DNA of 64,000 nucleotides, taken from an uncultured Mucilaginibacter sp. Lineage in GTDB: Bacteria; Bacteroidota; Bacteroidia; Sphingobacteriales; Sphingobacteriaceae. A program made the translations under genes and the position numbers. Shown here one piece after another: positions 49,636 through 59,037 of this stretch (the first letter of the stretch is position 1; every line of letters starts with the position of its first letter). The DNA lies in NCBI RefSeq assembly GCF_913773635.1, contig NZ_CAJYGQ010000013.1, positions 359,973 through 423,972 of the forward strand, read 5' to 3'. The notes below the pieces were generated by a model. That model worked only from the letters and a program-made list of their open reading frames with translations, searched no databases and was not told the DNA's origin.

Positions 49636-49854
49636 TTTGTAAAAGATTTCTATTTAAAAATCTGCGCATCCGGCGCAGGCGGTTTTCTTATTGTTGTATA
49701 ACTAAGTGGAGCAAATTATAAAAATATCACCTTAAATCAATAGTAAGGTTTTCCACCTGTATTACTGCTACATTCATGTGTCATTCCAGACTAAAAATCT
49801 GGCGTTATACTGCGAGCTAAACAACATTCTGTAAACTAAGTTTCTCAAAAACAA

Positions 49855-49884
49855 AAAAGCAACTCCTGTGAAGAAGTTGCTTTT
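49855..49884 (-). terminator. Intrinsic terminator of tig
   Basis: AAAAGCAACT at 49855-49864 pairs with AGTTGCTTTT at 49875-49884 around a 10-base loop, with T-runs on both strands. It lies 50 bases after the tig stop, so clpP has its own promoter. Confidence 0.8.
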
Positions 49885-49933
49885 GTTATTTGTAATAAAA
49901 TCCTACCCTTGTAAGGAAAGAATTTTGTGATGA

Positions 49934-51286
49934 TTACTCTTGTGGTAATTTGCTAAACTCGTCAAAAGTGATTGGCTTTTCATCTAAAGTAAACACGCTT
50001 TTCAGGTGCTCAAATACTTTAAGTGATTTTGCTTCTTCAAAAATGCGGTTGGCGTTTTCTTTATCCTGTAAGAACTGTACAGCGTACTGATCTAATTGCT
50101 CCTCGCTAATAGGCTGAGGGCTATACATACGGAACTGCTGATCGATACGTGCTTTAGCAATATTAACAACATCAGTATATTCAATTTTAATGTCGTTGTC
50201 AGTTACAATCTTATTGCCTATTAAAGTCCACTTAAGATTTTTAGCAAAATCAGCATAACCACCTTCCAACTCCTCATCGCTAAGTTTTTCATTAGTTGCT
50301 TTTAACCAACGTTTCAAAAACTCGTCAGGAAGTTCAAAATTTACTTTATCAAGCACGTAAGTGTACATTTCGCGCTGTAATTTCTGGTCAGCGTCTTGTA
50401 CCATCATGCCTTCCAGCTCTTCGGTAATTTTGGTGCGGAACTCTTCTTCAGTAGTTACTTCACCTTCGCCAAATATTTTGTCAAAGAACGCCTGATCTAA
50501 ATCAGATTCTTCTAAACGGTTTACATTTTTAACCGTTAATTGGAACTTTGATTTTAAATCAGCAGCTTCCGCTTCTTCAATTTTAAGTAATGCAGCTACG
50601 CGTGCAGCGTCATTATCAAAAGCTTTCTGAATATCAAATTCAACTACATCATCCTTTTTTAAACCGATTAATGATGCTTTGATAGCCTCATCTTTAACCT
50701 GATCTAAACGTACAGATGCAGTATTGCTTATTCCATCTTCAAAAACAGAACCATCTGGCGAAAGTTGCTTTAATTCGGCATAAAGTACGTCACCATCTGC
50801 CGATACGTCAGGGTTTGTCATTTTACCATAGCTACGGCGCAGGTTTGAAATGCGTGAAGCTAACGTTTCGTCATCAACGCTTATTTTGTAATTACTTAAT
50901 TTATCTTTTGATGAAAAATCAAGGGTAAACTCAGGAGCTAAACCAACTTCGTAGTTAAATTCAAAGTTGTCAGCAAAATCCCAGTTATAGGTTTTGCTGT
51001 CATCAACCTGTGGTAAAGGCTGACCTAAAACTTCTAATTTCTCTTCGTTTAAGTAGTTGTTTAGCGTATCTGATAACAGGTTGTTAATCTCATCAACCAG
51101 GATGCTTTTTCCATACATACGTTTAACGTGTGATGGTGGCACCATACCTTTACGAAAGCCCGGAATCTGAGCTTTTTTAGCCTGATCTTTAATAGCTTTA
51201 TCTACACGTGCCTGATAATCCTCAGCGTTGATGTTGATTTTGATAACCGCGTTCAGGTTATCTTTCTTTTCCTGTGATATATTCAT
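49934..51286 (-). CDS. tig: Trigger factor
   Basis: A ribosome-associated folding chaperone of 450 residues. The N-terminal ribosome-binding domain has the signature QIPGFRKGMVPPSHVKRMYGK. A shortened peptidyl-prolyl isomerase region lies at about residues 155-245, and a long helical C-terminal domain follows (residues about 265-440, with EGMMVQDADQKLQREMY). The PPIase region lacks the typical catalytic FxxG pattern in part, as is common in Bacteroidota. It is upstream of clpP and clpX, as in most bacteria. Confidence 0.93.
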   Translation of the reverse strand: MNISQEKKDNLNAVIKININAEDYQARVDKAIKDQAKKAQIPGFRKGMVPPSHVKRMYGKSILVDEINNLLSDTLNNYLNEEKLEVLGQPLPQVDDSKTYNWDFADNFEFNYEVGLAPEFTLDFSSKDKLSNYKISVDDETLASRISNLRRSYGKMTNPDVSADGDVLYAELKQLSPDGSVFEDGISNTASVRLDQVKDEAIKASLIGLKKDDVVEFDIQKAFDNDAARVAALLKIEEAEAADLKSKFQLTVKNVNRLEESDLDQAFFDKIFGEGEVTTEEEFRTKITEELEGMMVQDADQKLQREMYTYVLDKVNFELPDEFLKRWLKATNEKLSDEELEGGYADFAKNLKWTLIGNKIVTDNDIKIEYTDVVNIAKARIDQQFRMYSPQPISEEQLDQYAVQFLQDKENANRIFEEAKSLKVFEHLKSVFTLDEKPITFDEFSKLPQE

Positions 51287-51416
51287 AATTTATACCTGAA
51301 TGATAGATTTAACAAACCACCGTACTTAAGACGCAATGCCATAGGCGGTTTTGGAGCGCAAAGGTAAGTAATTAATTTTTTATTTCAGCCACTTAATCAT
51401 CAGTAGATTATGTGTG

Positions 51417-52226
51417 CTACACCTCAACCTCATTTGATTGGTACAGCAAAAGGGCGGCGCATAAATCAGCCATTAAAAAACGTTCATCAGCCGTAAGGCC
51501 ATCATGCAGGTAAACGGTGCCGCTATTGAGTAGCGACACAGCAGCAACAGAGAGCCCGGCAGCATTGCTTATTTCAAAACCTACCAGGCAGGCCGGCATT
51601 TTGAGCGGGCCATTTTTGCCCATTAAATGTCTTATGGGCCTTATTGTATAATATTTTTCTTGGTTAAGCGCAAAGTAACCGGCGTAATTGTTAGGATTGA
51701 GTTCAACTGCATCCATGTCAAGTACCAGCTCCCACAGAGTTTCGGCATCAGGGGCATATACCTGCACATAATAGCTATTCTCGAGCGTTGACGGCATTCC
51801 TAAAACTTTGTTTATCCAATTAAAATTGAGTTCAACTCCCCCGCCCGCCAGGTAGCTTTTTGAATTAAGCTGATTGAAGGTAAGCACAAGCGCCTCTTTA
51901 CCTTTGCCGTTGCTTAGCGTAAACCGGCGCGATGACTTGCTTTTTTGGGTAAGCATACCCACCGTTTTATTATTAAGCCCGGTTAGCCTGCCGTTCATGT
52001 CAGTAGCTACTGATGAACTCTGTGTAGAAGATGTTTGAACTTTTGTGGTGTAGAAATCGCCAAAGCGAAGTGGCTTTTTCTGAAGAACAGTTTGGCTGCG
52101 GCCGGTAACAGCATAACCAGCATTATTTTTCCAGGCATCGTTGGTTAAAGCCATGCGAGGGGTAGTACAACTTACTAACAAGCATAAGGCAGCTCCCAGT
52201 AAAAGCAGTAGTAATTTATTATCCAT
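51417..52226 (-). CDS. Hypothetical lipoprotein
   Basis: A 269-residue lipoprotein of unknown function. The signal peptide ends in a lipobox, LLVSC, with Cys20 as the lipidation site. The mature region is beta-rich (residues about 60-110 and 120-200) with several aromatic residues and no family motif that I recognise. The tail is short and acidic. It stands alone between tig and a small lipoprotein gene on the opposite strand, 118 bases from the latter. Confidence 0.7.
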   Translation of the reverse strand: MDNKLLLLLLGAALCLLVSCTTPRMALTNDAWKNNAGYAVTGRSQTVLQKKPLRFGDFYTTKVQTSSTQSSSVATDMNGRLTGLNNKTVGMLTQKSKSSRRFTLSNGKGKEALVLTFNQLNSKSYLAGGGVELNFNWINKVLGMPSTLENSYYVQVYAPDAETLWELVLDMDAVELNPNNYAGYFALNQEKYYTIRPIRHLMGKNGPLKMPACLVGFEISNAAGLSVAAVSLLNSGTVYLHDGLTADERFLMADLCAALLLYQSNEVEV

Positions 52227-52344
52227 TGTGAAAGGTTGATTTTTAAAGTAAATATATTGGCATCGCTATACTGCCGCAACGCATACATTGACCTTTAAAC
52301 TAAAACAAGGTTTAAGTGTTACACTAAAAATTGCACTGAAGATG

Positions 52345-52587
52345 ATGAAAAGTAAAATAGCATTGCTGAGCCTCGCCGCAATGCTGATGTTAAATATAAC
52401 AACCGGATGCAAGGCTAGTAAAACAGGTACAAAAACCACGTTTGATAAAAACAATCCTGTGCCTGCCAACCCGGCCAACGCCGATTCAAGCGGCACATCG
52501 CCTACGCCAAAGCTTACGCCGGCACCTGTGCCAAACAACAGGCCTAACCCGGTACCAAACCCTCCGCCACCTGATCCGCCGATGTAA
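52345..52587 (+). CDS. Small proline-rich lipoprotein
   Basis: An 80-residue precursor from the ATG at 52345 (a second ATG lies one codon earlier). The signal peptide MKSKIALLSLAAMLMLNITT precedes a lipobox Cys in TTGCKA. The mature part is a Pro/Asn/Thr-rich low-complexity chain, with PKLTPAPVPNNRPNP and PPPPDPP at the end. It has no recognised domain and could be a surface spacer. Lipobox, signal peptide and terminator-like position support a real gene, although the opposite strand also has an open frame. Confidence 0.6.
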   Translation: MKSKIALLSLAAMLMLNITTGCKASKTGTKTTFDKNNPVPANPANADSSGTSPTPKLTPAPVPNNRPNPVPNPPPPDPPM

Positions 52588-52631
52588 TTTAAATAAACCG
52601 GCGTTTAAATTAAATTTTGCAACAACGCTTT

Positions 52632-52667
52632 AAAAAAAAATACCCTCTTTTTGTGAAGAGGGTATTT
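52632..52667 (-). terminator. Intrinsic terminator of the GIN-domain gene
   Basis: AAATACCCTCTT at 52638-52649 is inverted at 52656-52667 around a 6-base loop. On the minus strand it is followed by nine T. It lies 4 bases after the GIN gene stop and could serve the small lipoprotein on the other side as well. Confidence 0.88.
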
Positions 52668-52670
52668 GTT

Positions 52671-53393
52671 TTAGTTAACCTTTTTAACTGATGCGGCCCC
52701 GGCCTTATCGGTCTTTACATCGGTTGGGTTACCGCGGTATTGAATATCTGAAGCCCCCTGGCTATTAACCTCTAACGATTTAAGCACGTTGATCTGGCAT
52801 TCAGCAGCACCTGCGGCGTTTATTACGTATTTACCTGCAACAAAGTCAAAAGCTTTTAACTGAGCTGTTCCGGCTACTTCCATGTTATGTGAGGCAGCCT
52901 GACCTTTTAAATTTATTTCTGTTACACCTTTTACCTGTGTGAGTAAGTCCGCAGCACTTAGGTCAAGATTAATTTTGTTGGCCCCTGAAAACTGCAGCTT
53001 TAAGTTTTGAGTATTGATACGACCATCTGACAACAACTCAATTGAACCAGCACCAACCACTTCACTTAACGATTTAACATTAAGATTGACAACTATAGGT
53101 GCATCGTTACAAATGTTTTTACGGGTGTATATGCGCAACTTGTCGCCGCTAACCTCGGTGCGTATGTATTTCATCAGGTTGTCATCTGTAGTAACAGTTA
53201 ATTGCTTTCCGGTATCTTGTTTAAGGGTAACTTTAAATCCACCCGAAATATCAATTTTACTAAAGTTTCCTAGTTGACGCGTTTCGGTAGCCAATTTACC
53301 AGAGCCTTTGATACAACCAATGTGGCATGATGATAAAGCCAATGCACCAACAGCGGCAACAGTAACTAAAAATAAAGCAATACGATTTTTCAT
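52671..53393 (-). CDS. GIN-domain (DUF2807) lipoprotein
   Basis: A 240-residue protein with a signal peptide and lipobox (LALSSC), so a lipid anchor at Cys23 is likely. The mature part matches the head GIN domain (DUF2807): GNFSKIDISGGFKVTLKQDT, followed by a beta-helix of regular strands such as LSEVVGAGSIELLSDGRI and GVTEINLKGQAASHN. These domains are common in Bacteroidota and are predicted to act in surface adhesion or stress, but roles are largely untested. The terminator follows directly. Confidence 0.87.
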   Translation of the reverse strand: MKNRIALFLVTVAAVGALALSSCHIGCIKGSGKLATETRQLGNFSKIDISGGFKVTLKQDTGKQLTVTTDDNLMKYIRTEVSGDKLRIYTRKNICNDAPIVVNLNVKSLSEVVGAGSIELLSDGRINTQNLKLQFSGANKINLDLSAADLLTQVKGVTEINLKGQAASHNMEVAGTAQLKAFDFVAGKYVINAAGAAECQINVLKSLEVNSQGASDIQYRGNPTDVKTDKAGAASVKKVN

Positions 53394-53515
53394 GTATGAA
53401 TGATTAACAAGGATAAGACTTAAATATATGAACCTAAGTTACGCCCAAAAGTATAAAATTGCTTTCCAATTTCTTACACTGATCTTATCAGCATGCTTTT
53501 CAACAAGCTTAAATA

Positions 53516-55408
53516 TTATAAATAGTACTTCTCGCCATTGGTTTTAAGCCTTCCTGCATCAAGCAACTGTCTTATTACCGTTAGTCTTTCGGGTTGCTTA
53601 CCATGCTTAAGGCCGGTAACCAACTGCTCTAATGACAATGGCGCCTGTGCAAGCAGCTGCATAATTTCATCAGTAATGTGGTTGGCGAGTTCACCCGCCC
53701 CTTCCTGTCGCTTTTCGCGCAGGCAAACATCACATATGCCACATTTAGCGGCATCAGCTTCATTAAAATAGGCAAGCAGTTGCCGGCTCCTGCAAACATC
53801 TGTTTCACAAAAGGCAAGCATGGTTTCCATCTTCTTTTTATAAACAGCCTTTCGCGTTTCAAGGTACTGCCTGTCAATCCATAGGTTTGCCGCCGTATGA
53901 CGTTGCTTAAGCCAGGTCACCTGCGGCTTATCGGTTTGCGGCAGGTAGCTCAGCACTCCATAATCATTAAGCTGTTGCATAGCCTCACTTACCTGCTGAA
54001 CGCTCAGGTTGGTACGGCGTGCTATATCAAATTCACGTATACGGGTATAGCTATCAAACGCACCACCGTATGAACGTAATAGCGTTTTTATAAATGGGTC
54101 CCACGCCGGGTTTTGTATCTGGAAATTATAAAGCTCCTCATGGGGTATTTCAAACTCAAATCTTGACGGAAGAAACACACTTTCGTTGAAACTTAAATAC
54201 TCCCCATGCTCTAAAAAGCGCAAGGCATTTAGTGTTTTTAAGGCATCAAGTTTAAAGCGGCTGCAAAATTCTGCTAAATCAAGGTCAAAACTTAAACCTT
54301 CCCCGGCGCCGTAGGCCAGTTGATAGTAATTTGCAAGGTAATGGTAAACCTGTTTTATTTCATCAACCGATGGAAAGCTCACTTCAAACTTGTGCTGCTG
54401 CTTTTGCCGGTCATTGTTATTGAATAATAAAACCGCATAAGCCTTTTGCTCATCACGGCCGGCCCGCCCCGCTTCCTGGTAATAAGCTTCAAGGCTTTCG
54501 GGCAAATCGCGGTGCATTACAAACCGTACGTCAGGCTTATCTATACCCATACCGAATGCATTTGTAGCTACAATTATGCGAATGTGATTGCTTTTCCATT
54601 GCTCCTGTTTGGCTGTGCGTACATCAGCAGCCAAACCGGCATGGTAGTAATCTGCCGGGATACCATGATCATTAAAAAAACGGGAAAGCTCGGTGGTTTC
54701 TTTTCGGCTACGAACATAAACAATACCGCTGCCTTTTACACTGCGGGCAACATCAAGCATACGGCGCAACTTATTTTCTTCACGTACTATGCGGTAGCTG
54801 ATATTTTTACGCTCAAAGCTTTGCTGAAAAACGTTACGTTCTTTAAACTGAAGCTTATCCTGTATATCATCGCGCACATCAGCAGTGGCTGTGGCGGTTA
54901 GCGCAATTACAGGTACTTTGGGGTGAAGTTGACGTAAACCGGCTATATGCAGGTAAGGCGGGCGAAAATCATAACCCCATTGTGAAATACAGTGAGCTTC
55001 ATCAATAGCTATAAGGTTAACCTTCATGTATTTTATACGCTCGCGTACAAGATCGCTCATGAGACGCTCGGGCGAGAGGTATAAAAACTTAACGGGGCCG
55101 TATATGCAATTATCAAGCGCAATATCAACCTCGCGCTTGCCCATCCCTGATACTATGGTCATAGCTTCAATACCCTTAGCCTGCAGGTTATCAACCTGGT
55201 CTTTCATCAGGGCAATAAGCGGTGATATTACCAGGCAAATTCCATCAATCGCCATTGCAGGCACTTGGAAACATACCGATTTACCGCCGCCCGTTGGTAA
55301 CAGTGCAAGTGTATCTCGCCCCTGCATAACCGACTCAATGATGGGTTGTTGTAGGGGGCGAAAGGTATCGTGCTGCCAGTATTGCCTTAAAATTTGCTGT
55401 ATAGTCAT
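53516..55408 (-). CDS. recQ: ATP-dependent DNA helicase RecQ (short form)
   Basis: RecQ unwinds branched DNA in repair and recombination. The 630-residue protein has Walker A LLPTGGGKSVCFQ, the DEAH box IAIDEAHCISQWG, the helicase motif VATNAFGMGIDKPDVRFV and QEAGRAGRDEQ. A zinc-binding region lies near residue 540 with cysteines in FCETDVCRSRQLL and KCGICDVC. A winged-helix part closes the protein; no HRDC domain is seen. Bacteroidota often carry this short form beside a full-length RecQ. Terminal residues end in GEKYYL. Confidence 0.93.
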   Translation of the reverse strand: MTIQQILRQYWQHDTFRPLQQPIIESVMQGRDTLALLPTGGGKSVCFQVPAMAIDGICLVISPLIALMKDQVDNLQAKGIEAMTIVSGMGKREVDIALDNCIYGPVKFLYLSPERLMSDLVRERIKYMKVNLIAIDEAHCISQWGYDFRPPYLHIAGLRQLHPKVPVIALTATATADVRDDIQDKLQFKERNVFQQSFERKNISYRIVREENKLRRMLDVARSVKGSGIVYVRSRKETTELSRFFNDHGIPADYYHAGLAADVRTAKQEQWKSNHIRIIVATNAFGMGIDKPDVRFVMHRDLPESLEAYYQEAGRAGRDEQKAYAVLLFNNNDRQKQQHKFEVSFPSVDEIKQVYHYLANYYQLAYGAGEGLSFDLDLAEFCSRFKLDALKTLNALRFLEHGEYLSFNESVFLPSRFEFEIPHEELYNFQIQNPAWDPFIKTLLRSYGGAFDSYTRIREFDIARRTNLSVQQVSEAMQQLNDYGVLSYLPQTDKPQVTWLKQRHTAANLWIDRQYLETRKAVYKKKMETMLAFCETDVCRSRQLLAYFNEADAAKCGICDVCLREKRQEGAGELANHITDEIMQLLAQAPLSLEQLVTGLKHGKQPERLTVIRQLLDAGRLKTNGEKYYL

Positions 55409-55518
55409 TTATTTCAGTAGCAATTATACTGTATTTGCTTAAAAACAGTATCACCACCCAATGAAAATGCAATTACCGGCAGTTTGTTTACATGTATTTG
55501 TGATGCTATAAGGCGATG

Positions 55519-56331
55519 TTATCCGGCCATTGCCATGAAGTAATCCATCATGTCATCATTATCGGGCCTGTAGTTGTACTGTTGCCCCATCAACCTTACC
55601 TGTACAGGTTCGGTTATACCTTTTAGTTTAACGTAGCGGCTCTCGTAACTATCGCCTGGTAAATTCAAAAGTGCAAACATATCTTCTGATACTAGCAAAT
55701 CATTGTTCAGGTCTTTAGTTTTTGATTGCAAACGTGATGCAATATTAACAGGCAAACCCATAACGGTTGTGTGGTTGCTATAATCAATATCATCCCGGCC
55801 CACCAAAATGCTACCCTGGTGAAGGCCTATACCTACCTCAAAAGGCATGTTAAAATATGGCTGAGCATAACCTGCATTAAATACCTGCAGATCATGAAAT
55901 ATAGATCGTGCTGCGTCCAGTGCGCCTTGAGCGGCATTTTTAATACCCGTATTAAGACCAAAAACGGCATAAATACTATCGCCCTGTGTTTCAACAATAC
56001 GGCCACCTGCCTCCTGTATCGAATCATTGAACAAGGCAAATAATTTACGTATTACAAAAACCACATCATAGGGCGATTGCTGCTCCATAAAAGGCGTAAA
56101 GTTGCGTATATCTAAAAACATCAGCGCAAGCTGCTTTTCTTCACCTACAATGTTCTGCTGCGTAATATGTTCATGGGGTTGCACCGCCCGACCTAGCGTT
56201 GCGGGTAATGATTCAACTTCCTGAGTTGCCGGTTGCAAAACGGGTTTGCTTACAGGAGCCGGCAAAGCCAATGCCGATAAATTACGGTTAGCAAGTCGGT
56301 TCTTTTTGCAAAATGATATATTTAATTTCAT
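55519..56331 (-). CDS. Class III nucleotide cyclase domain protein
   Basis: A 270-residue soluble protein whose residues about 65-245 form an adenylate/guanylate cyclase domain. Metal-binding aspartates are D74 (MFLDIRNFT) and D118 (TQGDS); transition-state N196 and R200 are in VNIASRL. At the purine-selecting Lys position stands E114 (RIVETQGD), as in guanylate cyclases, and the partner site appears to be T189. The first 60 residues are Pro-rich and have no known domain or membrane helix. It diverges from the DAC-like gene at 56582, with 250 bases between starts. Activity is predicted, substrate GTP is a hypothesis. Confidence 0.85.
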   Translation of the reverse strand: MKLNISFCKKNRLANRNLSALALPAPVSKPVLQPATQEVESLPATLGRAVQPHEHITQQNIVGEEKQLALMFLDIRNFTPFMEQQSPYDVVFVIRKLFALFNDSIQEAGGRIVETQGDSIYAVFGLNTGIKNAAQGALDAARSIFHDLQVFNAGYAQPYFNMPFEVGIGLHQGSILVGRDDIDYSNHTTVMGLPVNIASRLQSKTKDLNNDLLVSEDMFALLNLPGDSYESRYVKLKGITEPVQVRLMGQQYNYRPDNDDMMDYFMAMAG

Positions 56332-56581
56332 GTACGGTGTTATTTTATGAATAGTACAAATTTACTATACCAGCAGAGGCGGGCGTTTGCAATTATCGAA
56401 CGAAAAATTGCAAAATTGAAACCTTTACTACCAATATGTATTAAGCATGACTTATGTGCAGCAAACAGACTTTAAGCAGACAAATTGAACACGGAGGTGG
56501 CAAATAAAATGGTACAAATTTTACATCAACCCTTCTTGTTTGTTGCCTGGCATGCTTATCATTGCCTTATAAAAATCGCCT

Positions 56582-57724
56582 ATGTTTTCTGAACCTTCAT
56601 ACCTGGCAGCCCGCATGGTAGCCGAAACCATTGAAGCACACTTTGCCGAACATATTGAAGTTGCACGCAACCTGGGCGAGCAGGATTTGGCCACGGCTTG
56701 CAGTTCGGGAATAATAGAAGCTGTTATTGATATTGCATTTTGGGCAAGCCTGCGCCGTGAGGAAGGCCGCTCGGTTAGTATATCACTGGCATTGCTGCAA
56801 CCCGAACAAGCCGGCAAGCCCCTGATTTTTGGAAACCGCTTGCGGCTTACACCTCAAAACCTGGTAAAACTTGCGCCGGCTGTTGAACAACCGGGTATAC
56901 ATTTAGGCGTATGGCACGAAAACGACGAACTTTATATTTGGGGCACCACGCACACGGTACCGGGCATATGCTTTGTGCTGGAGGTAGTTGAGCCGGGATT
57001 GCTTGTTATCAAGCACCGCAGGTTGGGCGGCTTTGGCAAGTTTGTGAACATTGCCGTACTGCATGGCGACCAGATAAAAGTACTTGATGAAAAATCAATG
57101 GGTATTGCTGAGTGCCCGGCGCTGCATGCCTCGCTAATGAATATGTCTTTGCCCTCTTTTATGGGCGAAACATTTAATATCCTTTTGCAGCTGTCGGCCG
57201 CTATGCGCCTGCACCGCCGCGGAGGACTGGTTTTAATTGTTCCGCGCGATAATCATGACTGGCGCGATTCTATTGTGCATCCCATAAAATATGAGGTTAC
57301 TCCGCCCTACCATGTTATTGCCGACTTGATGCAGCATACAGAGCAGGAACGCAGCACCTTTGAGTGGCAAGAGGCGCTATTGCAGGCCATTGATATAATA
57401 GGAGGCTTTACTGCGGTTGACGGTGCTACCGTTATAACACAGCAGTATGATTTGCTTGCGTTTGGGGCCAAGGTATCACGATCTGAAAAAAGTGTGCCTG
57501 TTGAGCAGGTTATAATAACCGAGCCAGTATCAGGCGTACAGGCCACGCGCATACACCCGGCTCAAAACGGTGGTACAAGACACCTGGCCGCCGCACAGTT
57601 TGTGCACGATCAGCATGACTCAATTGCACTCGTAGCATCGCAAGACGGGCAGTTTACGGTGTTTGCCTGGTCGGAAAAGTTAAACATGGTGCATGCACAC
57701 CGTATTGACGTATTGTTGCTTTAA
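56582..57724 (+). CDS. DACNV-type sensor with DisA-like (DAC) domain
   Basis: A 380-residue protein that diverges from the class III cyclase gene. The last 125 residues resemble diadenylate cyclases: D280-G281-A282 (VDGATVI) and T332-R333-H334 (GGTRHLAAAQ), followed by DSIALVASQDGQFTV, the usual VSEETG-like strand. DAC enzymes form c-di-AMP from ATP. The second Arg of the RHR motif is Leu335 here, and the gap between the motifs is about 50 residues. The first 250 residues are consistent with the DACNV sensor domain named in the nucleotide-signalling literature, from memory. Whether it is an active cyclase is open. Confidence 0.78.
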   Translation: MFSEPSYLAARMVAETIEAHFAEHIEVARNLGEQDLATACSSGIIEAVIDIAFWASLRREEGRSVSISLALLQPEQAGKPLIFGNRLRLTPQNLVKLAPAVEQPGIHLGVWHENDELYIWGTTHTVPGICFVLEVVEPGLLVIKHRRLGGFGKFVNIAVLHGDQIKVLDEKSMGIAECPALHASLMNMSLPSFMGETFNILLQLSAAMRLHRRGGLVLIVPRDNHDWRDSIVHPIKYEVTPPYHVIADLMQHTEQERSTFEWQEALLQAIDIIGGFTAVDGATVITQQYDLLAFGAKVSRSEKSVPVEQVIITEPVSGVQATRIHPAQNGGTRHLAAAQFVHDQHDSIALVASQDGQFTVFAWSEKLNMVHAHRIDVLLL

Positions 57725-57742
57725 GGGCGCACAAGCATATTG

Positions 57743-58312
57743 TTATGCCTGCTGAGCGGGCTGCTCGCGCTTAAACAATATGCCTAACACAGCAGCCACG
57801 GCAAAAACCAAAATAATTGATATGGTAAGTGATTGAAAGAAGCTGCCTATGGTAAAGTTGCTTGTAGCCACAAAGTTCTTGTTCATGTCGGCAATTTCTT
57901 TCTCAATTTTATCGGCAGGTTGCTTTTGTGATTGCATCGCCCCGCGACGCATATCAACCAATCCGGCGTGCGCTTTTTGCGCTACCACCGGATTGATTTT
58001 TCCTGAATAAAGAGTTACCCCGTTATTCCATATAAGCGAGCTGACAATAAGCATTACAAAAATGCCGGTTATTGCCTGTTTTAGGCTCCAGTAATTACCA
58101 ATTTTGCTACGCAGGTTGCTGATAAACAATAAAGCCAAACCAAACAGCACGAGGTAATATACAGGATAAAGCAAGACGAAAGTCACCAAAGGAGACTTTG
58201 CCACATAAGCAAGATAAAACAGCTTAAGCACATCAATGATGAGCATAATGCTGCCAAAAAGCAATCCGCGTAATGCCCCCTGTTTACGTACAGCTGCATT
58301 TAAGTCTACCAT
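57743..58312 (-). CDS. DUF4199-domain membrane protein
   Basis: A 189-residue protein with four predicted membrane helices: three near residues 15-95 and one at about 160-180, with a polar segment between (residues 105-150, including MRRGAMQSQKQPADKIEKE). This is the layout of DUF4199 proteins of Bacteroidota, of unknown role. It lies eight bases after the acidic gene on the same strand and ends 18 bases from the DAC-like gene, convergent with it. Confidence 0.82.
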   Translation of the reverse strand: MVDLNAAVRKQGALRGLLFGSIMLIIDVLKLFYLAYVAKSPLVTFVLLYPVYYLVLFGLALLFISNLRSKIGNYWSLKQAITGIFVMLIVSSLIWNNGVTLYSGKINPVVAQKAHAGLVDMRRGAMQSQKQPADKIEKEIADMNKNFVATSNFTIGSFFQSLTISIILVFAVAAVLGILFKREQPAQQA

Positions 58313-58320
58313 AGCTTTGC

Positions 58321-58995
58321 TTAGTCCTTGTTAAACTCAACCAAAATGCTGTAAACAGCCATATCAAATCCCTTATCAACGGCATTTTGGGCCACTAGTT
58401 CCTCATCGCTGGTTGACGGTTGTGTGTTTTGGAAAAAAGTCATCATCGGATAAAAAATATCACGCAACTCTGCATCTTCAGATAGTTTAGAGGCAACTTT
58501 CTGAACTTCGGCAGGTGAACTTTCAACCAGTATTTGATTGGCAATCACCGGCTCATAAATCTGGTGCTCATCCTGAAACTCATCATCTTCAACCAAAAGG
58601 AACTCTGTAAGGTAATCTTCCAATGATGGCTCTATGGCTTCATCACGGCACTCGTTCAAATAAAGCAACAGGTTAAGAAGCTCGGTACCACGATCAAGGG
58701 TTTGCTCTTCAATATCTGCCCATTCAGGCGAGTCAAGATAATCTTCTTCCAAACGGTCAATGTCGGCACTGAAGAAATTAACCATTAGCAGGTCAAAGAA
58801 AACTTCGCGCAATGCATCAGCCTGTGGATAATCATTAAAAACTGCATCCAATGCATCGGCTTTGCTCAAAAAATCGTCCTCTGCAGAAAATACGGCTGTA
58901 AGTTTGGTTTTTAATTCTTCGGCGTTTATGGGTGTGTAAGTTGTATATGCCTGTAACGCCGCATTTATAGCGTTTTTTATAGTTGAATCAATCAT
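58321..58995 (-). CDS. Hypothetical acidic helical protein
   Basis: A 224-residue cytosolic protein that I do not recognise. It is very acidic, with a run of Asp/Glu (LEEDYLDSPEWADIEEQTL) and EFLLVEDDEFQDEHQ, and is predicted to be mostly helical. No signal peptide or membrane segment. It is between the secreted 202-residue gene upstream and the DUF4199 gene downstream, spaced 42 and 8 bases, so all three are probably one transcript with the dihydroorotase-like gene. Confidence 0.65.
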   Translation of the reverse strand: MIDSTIKNAINAALQAYTTYTPINAEELKTKLTAVFSAEDDFLSKADALDAVFNDYPQADALREVFFDLLMVNFFSADIDRLEEDYLDSPEWADIEEQTLDRGTELLNLLLYLNECRDEAIEPSLEDYLTEFLLVEDDEFQDEHQIYEPVIANQILVESSPAEVQKVASKLSEDAELRDIFYPMMTFFQNTQPSTSDEELVAQNAVDKGFDMAVYSILVEFNKD

Positions 58996-59037
58996 TGGTT
59001 TACTTTTAAATGAGTAGGTTAAATATCTACAGTTTAT

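Noticed and set aside
49770..49815. TGTCATTCCAGAC sequence as another family A repeat
   Set aside because: Only the first eight bases match and no inverted partner is present.
52266..52538. Minus-strand frame opposite the small proline-rich lipoprotein
   Set aside because: The plus-strand frame has a signal peptide and lipobox, while this one has no signal or family features.
54446..54901. Plus-strand open frame of 151 codons inside recQ
   Set aside because: Antisense to conserved helicase motifs; no recognisable domain or start context.
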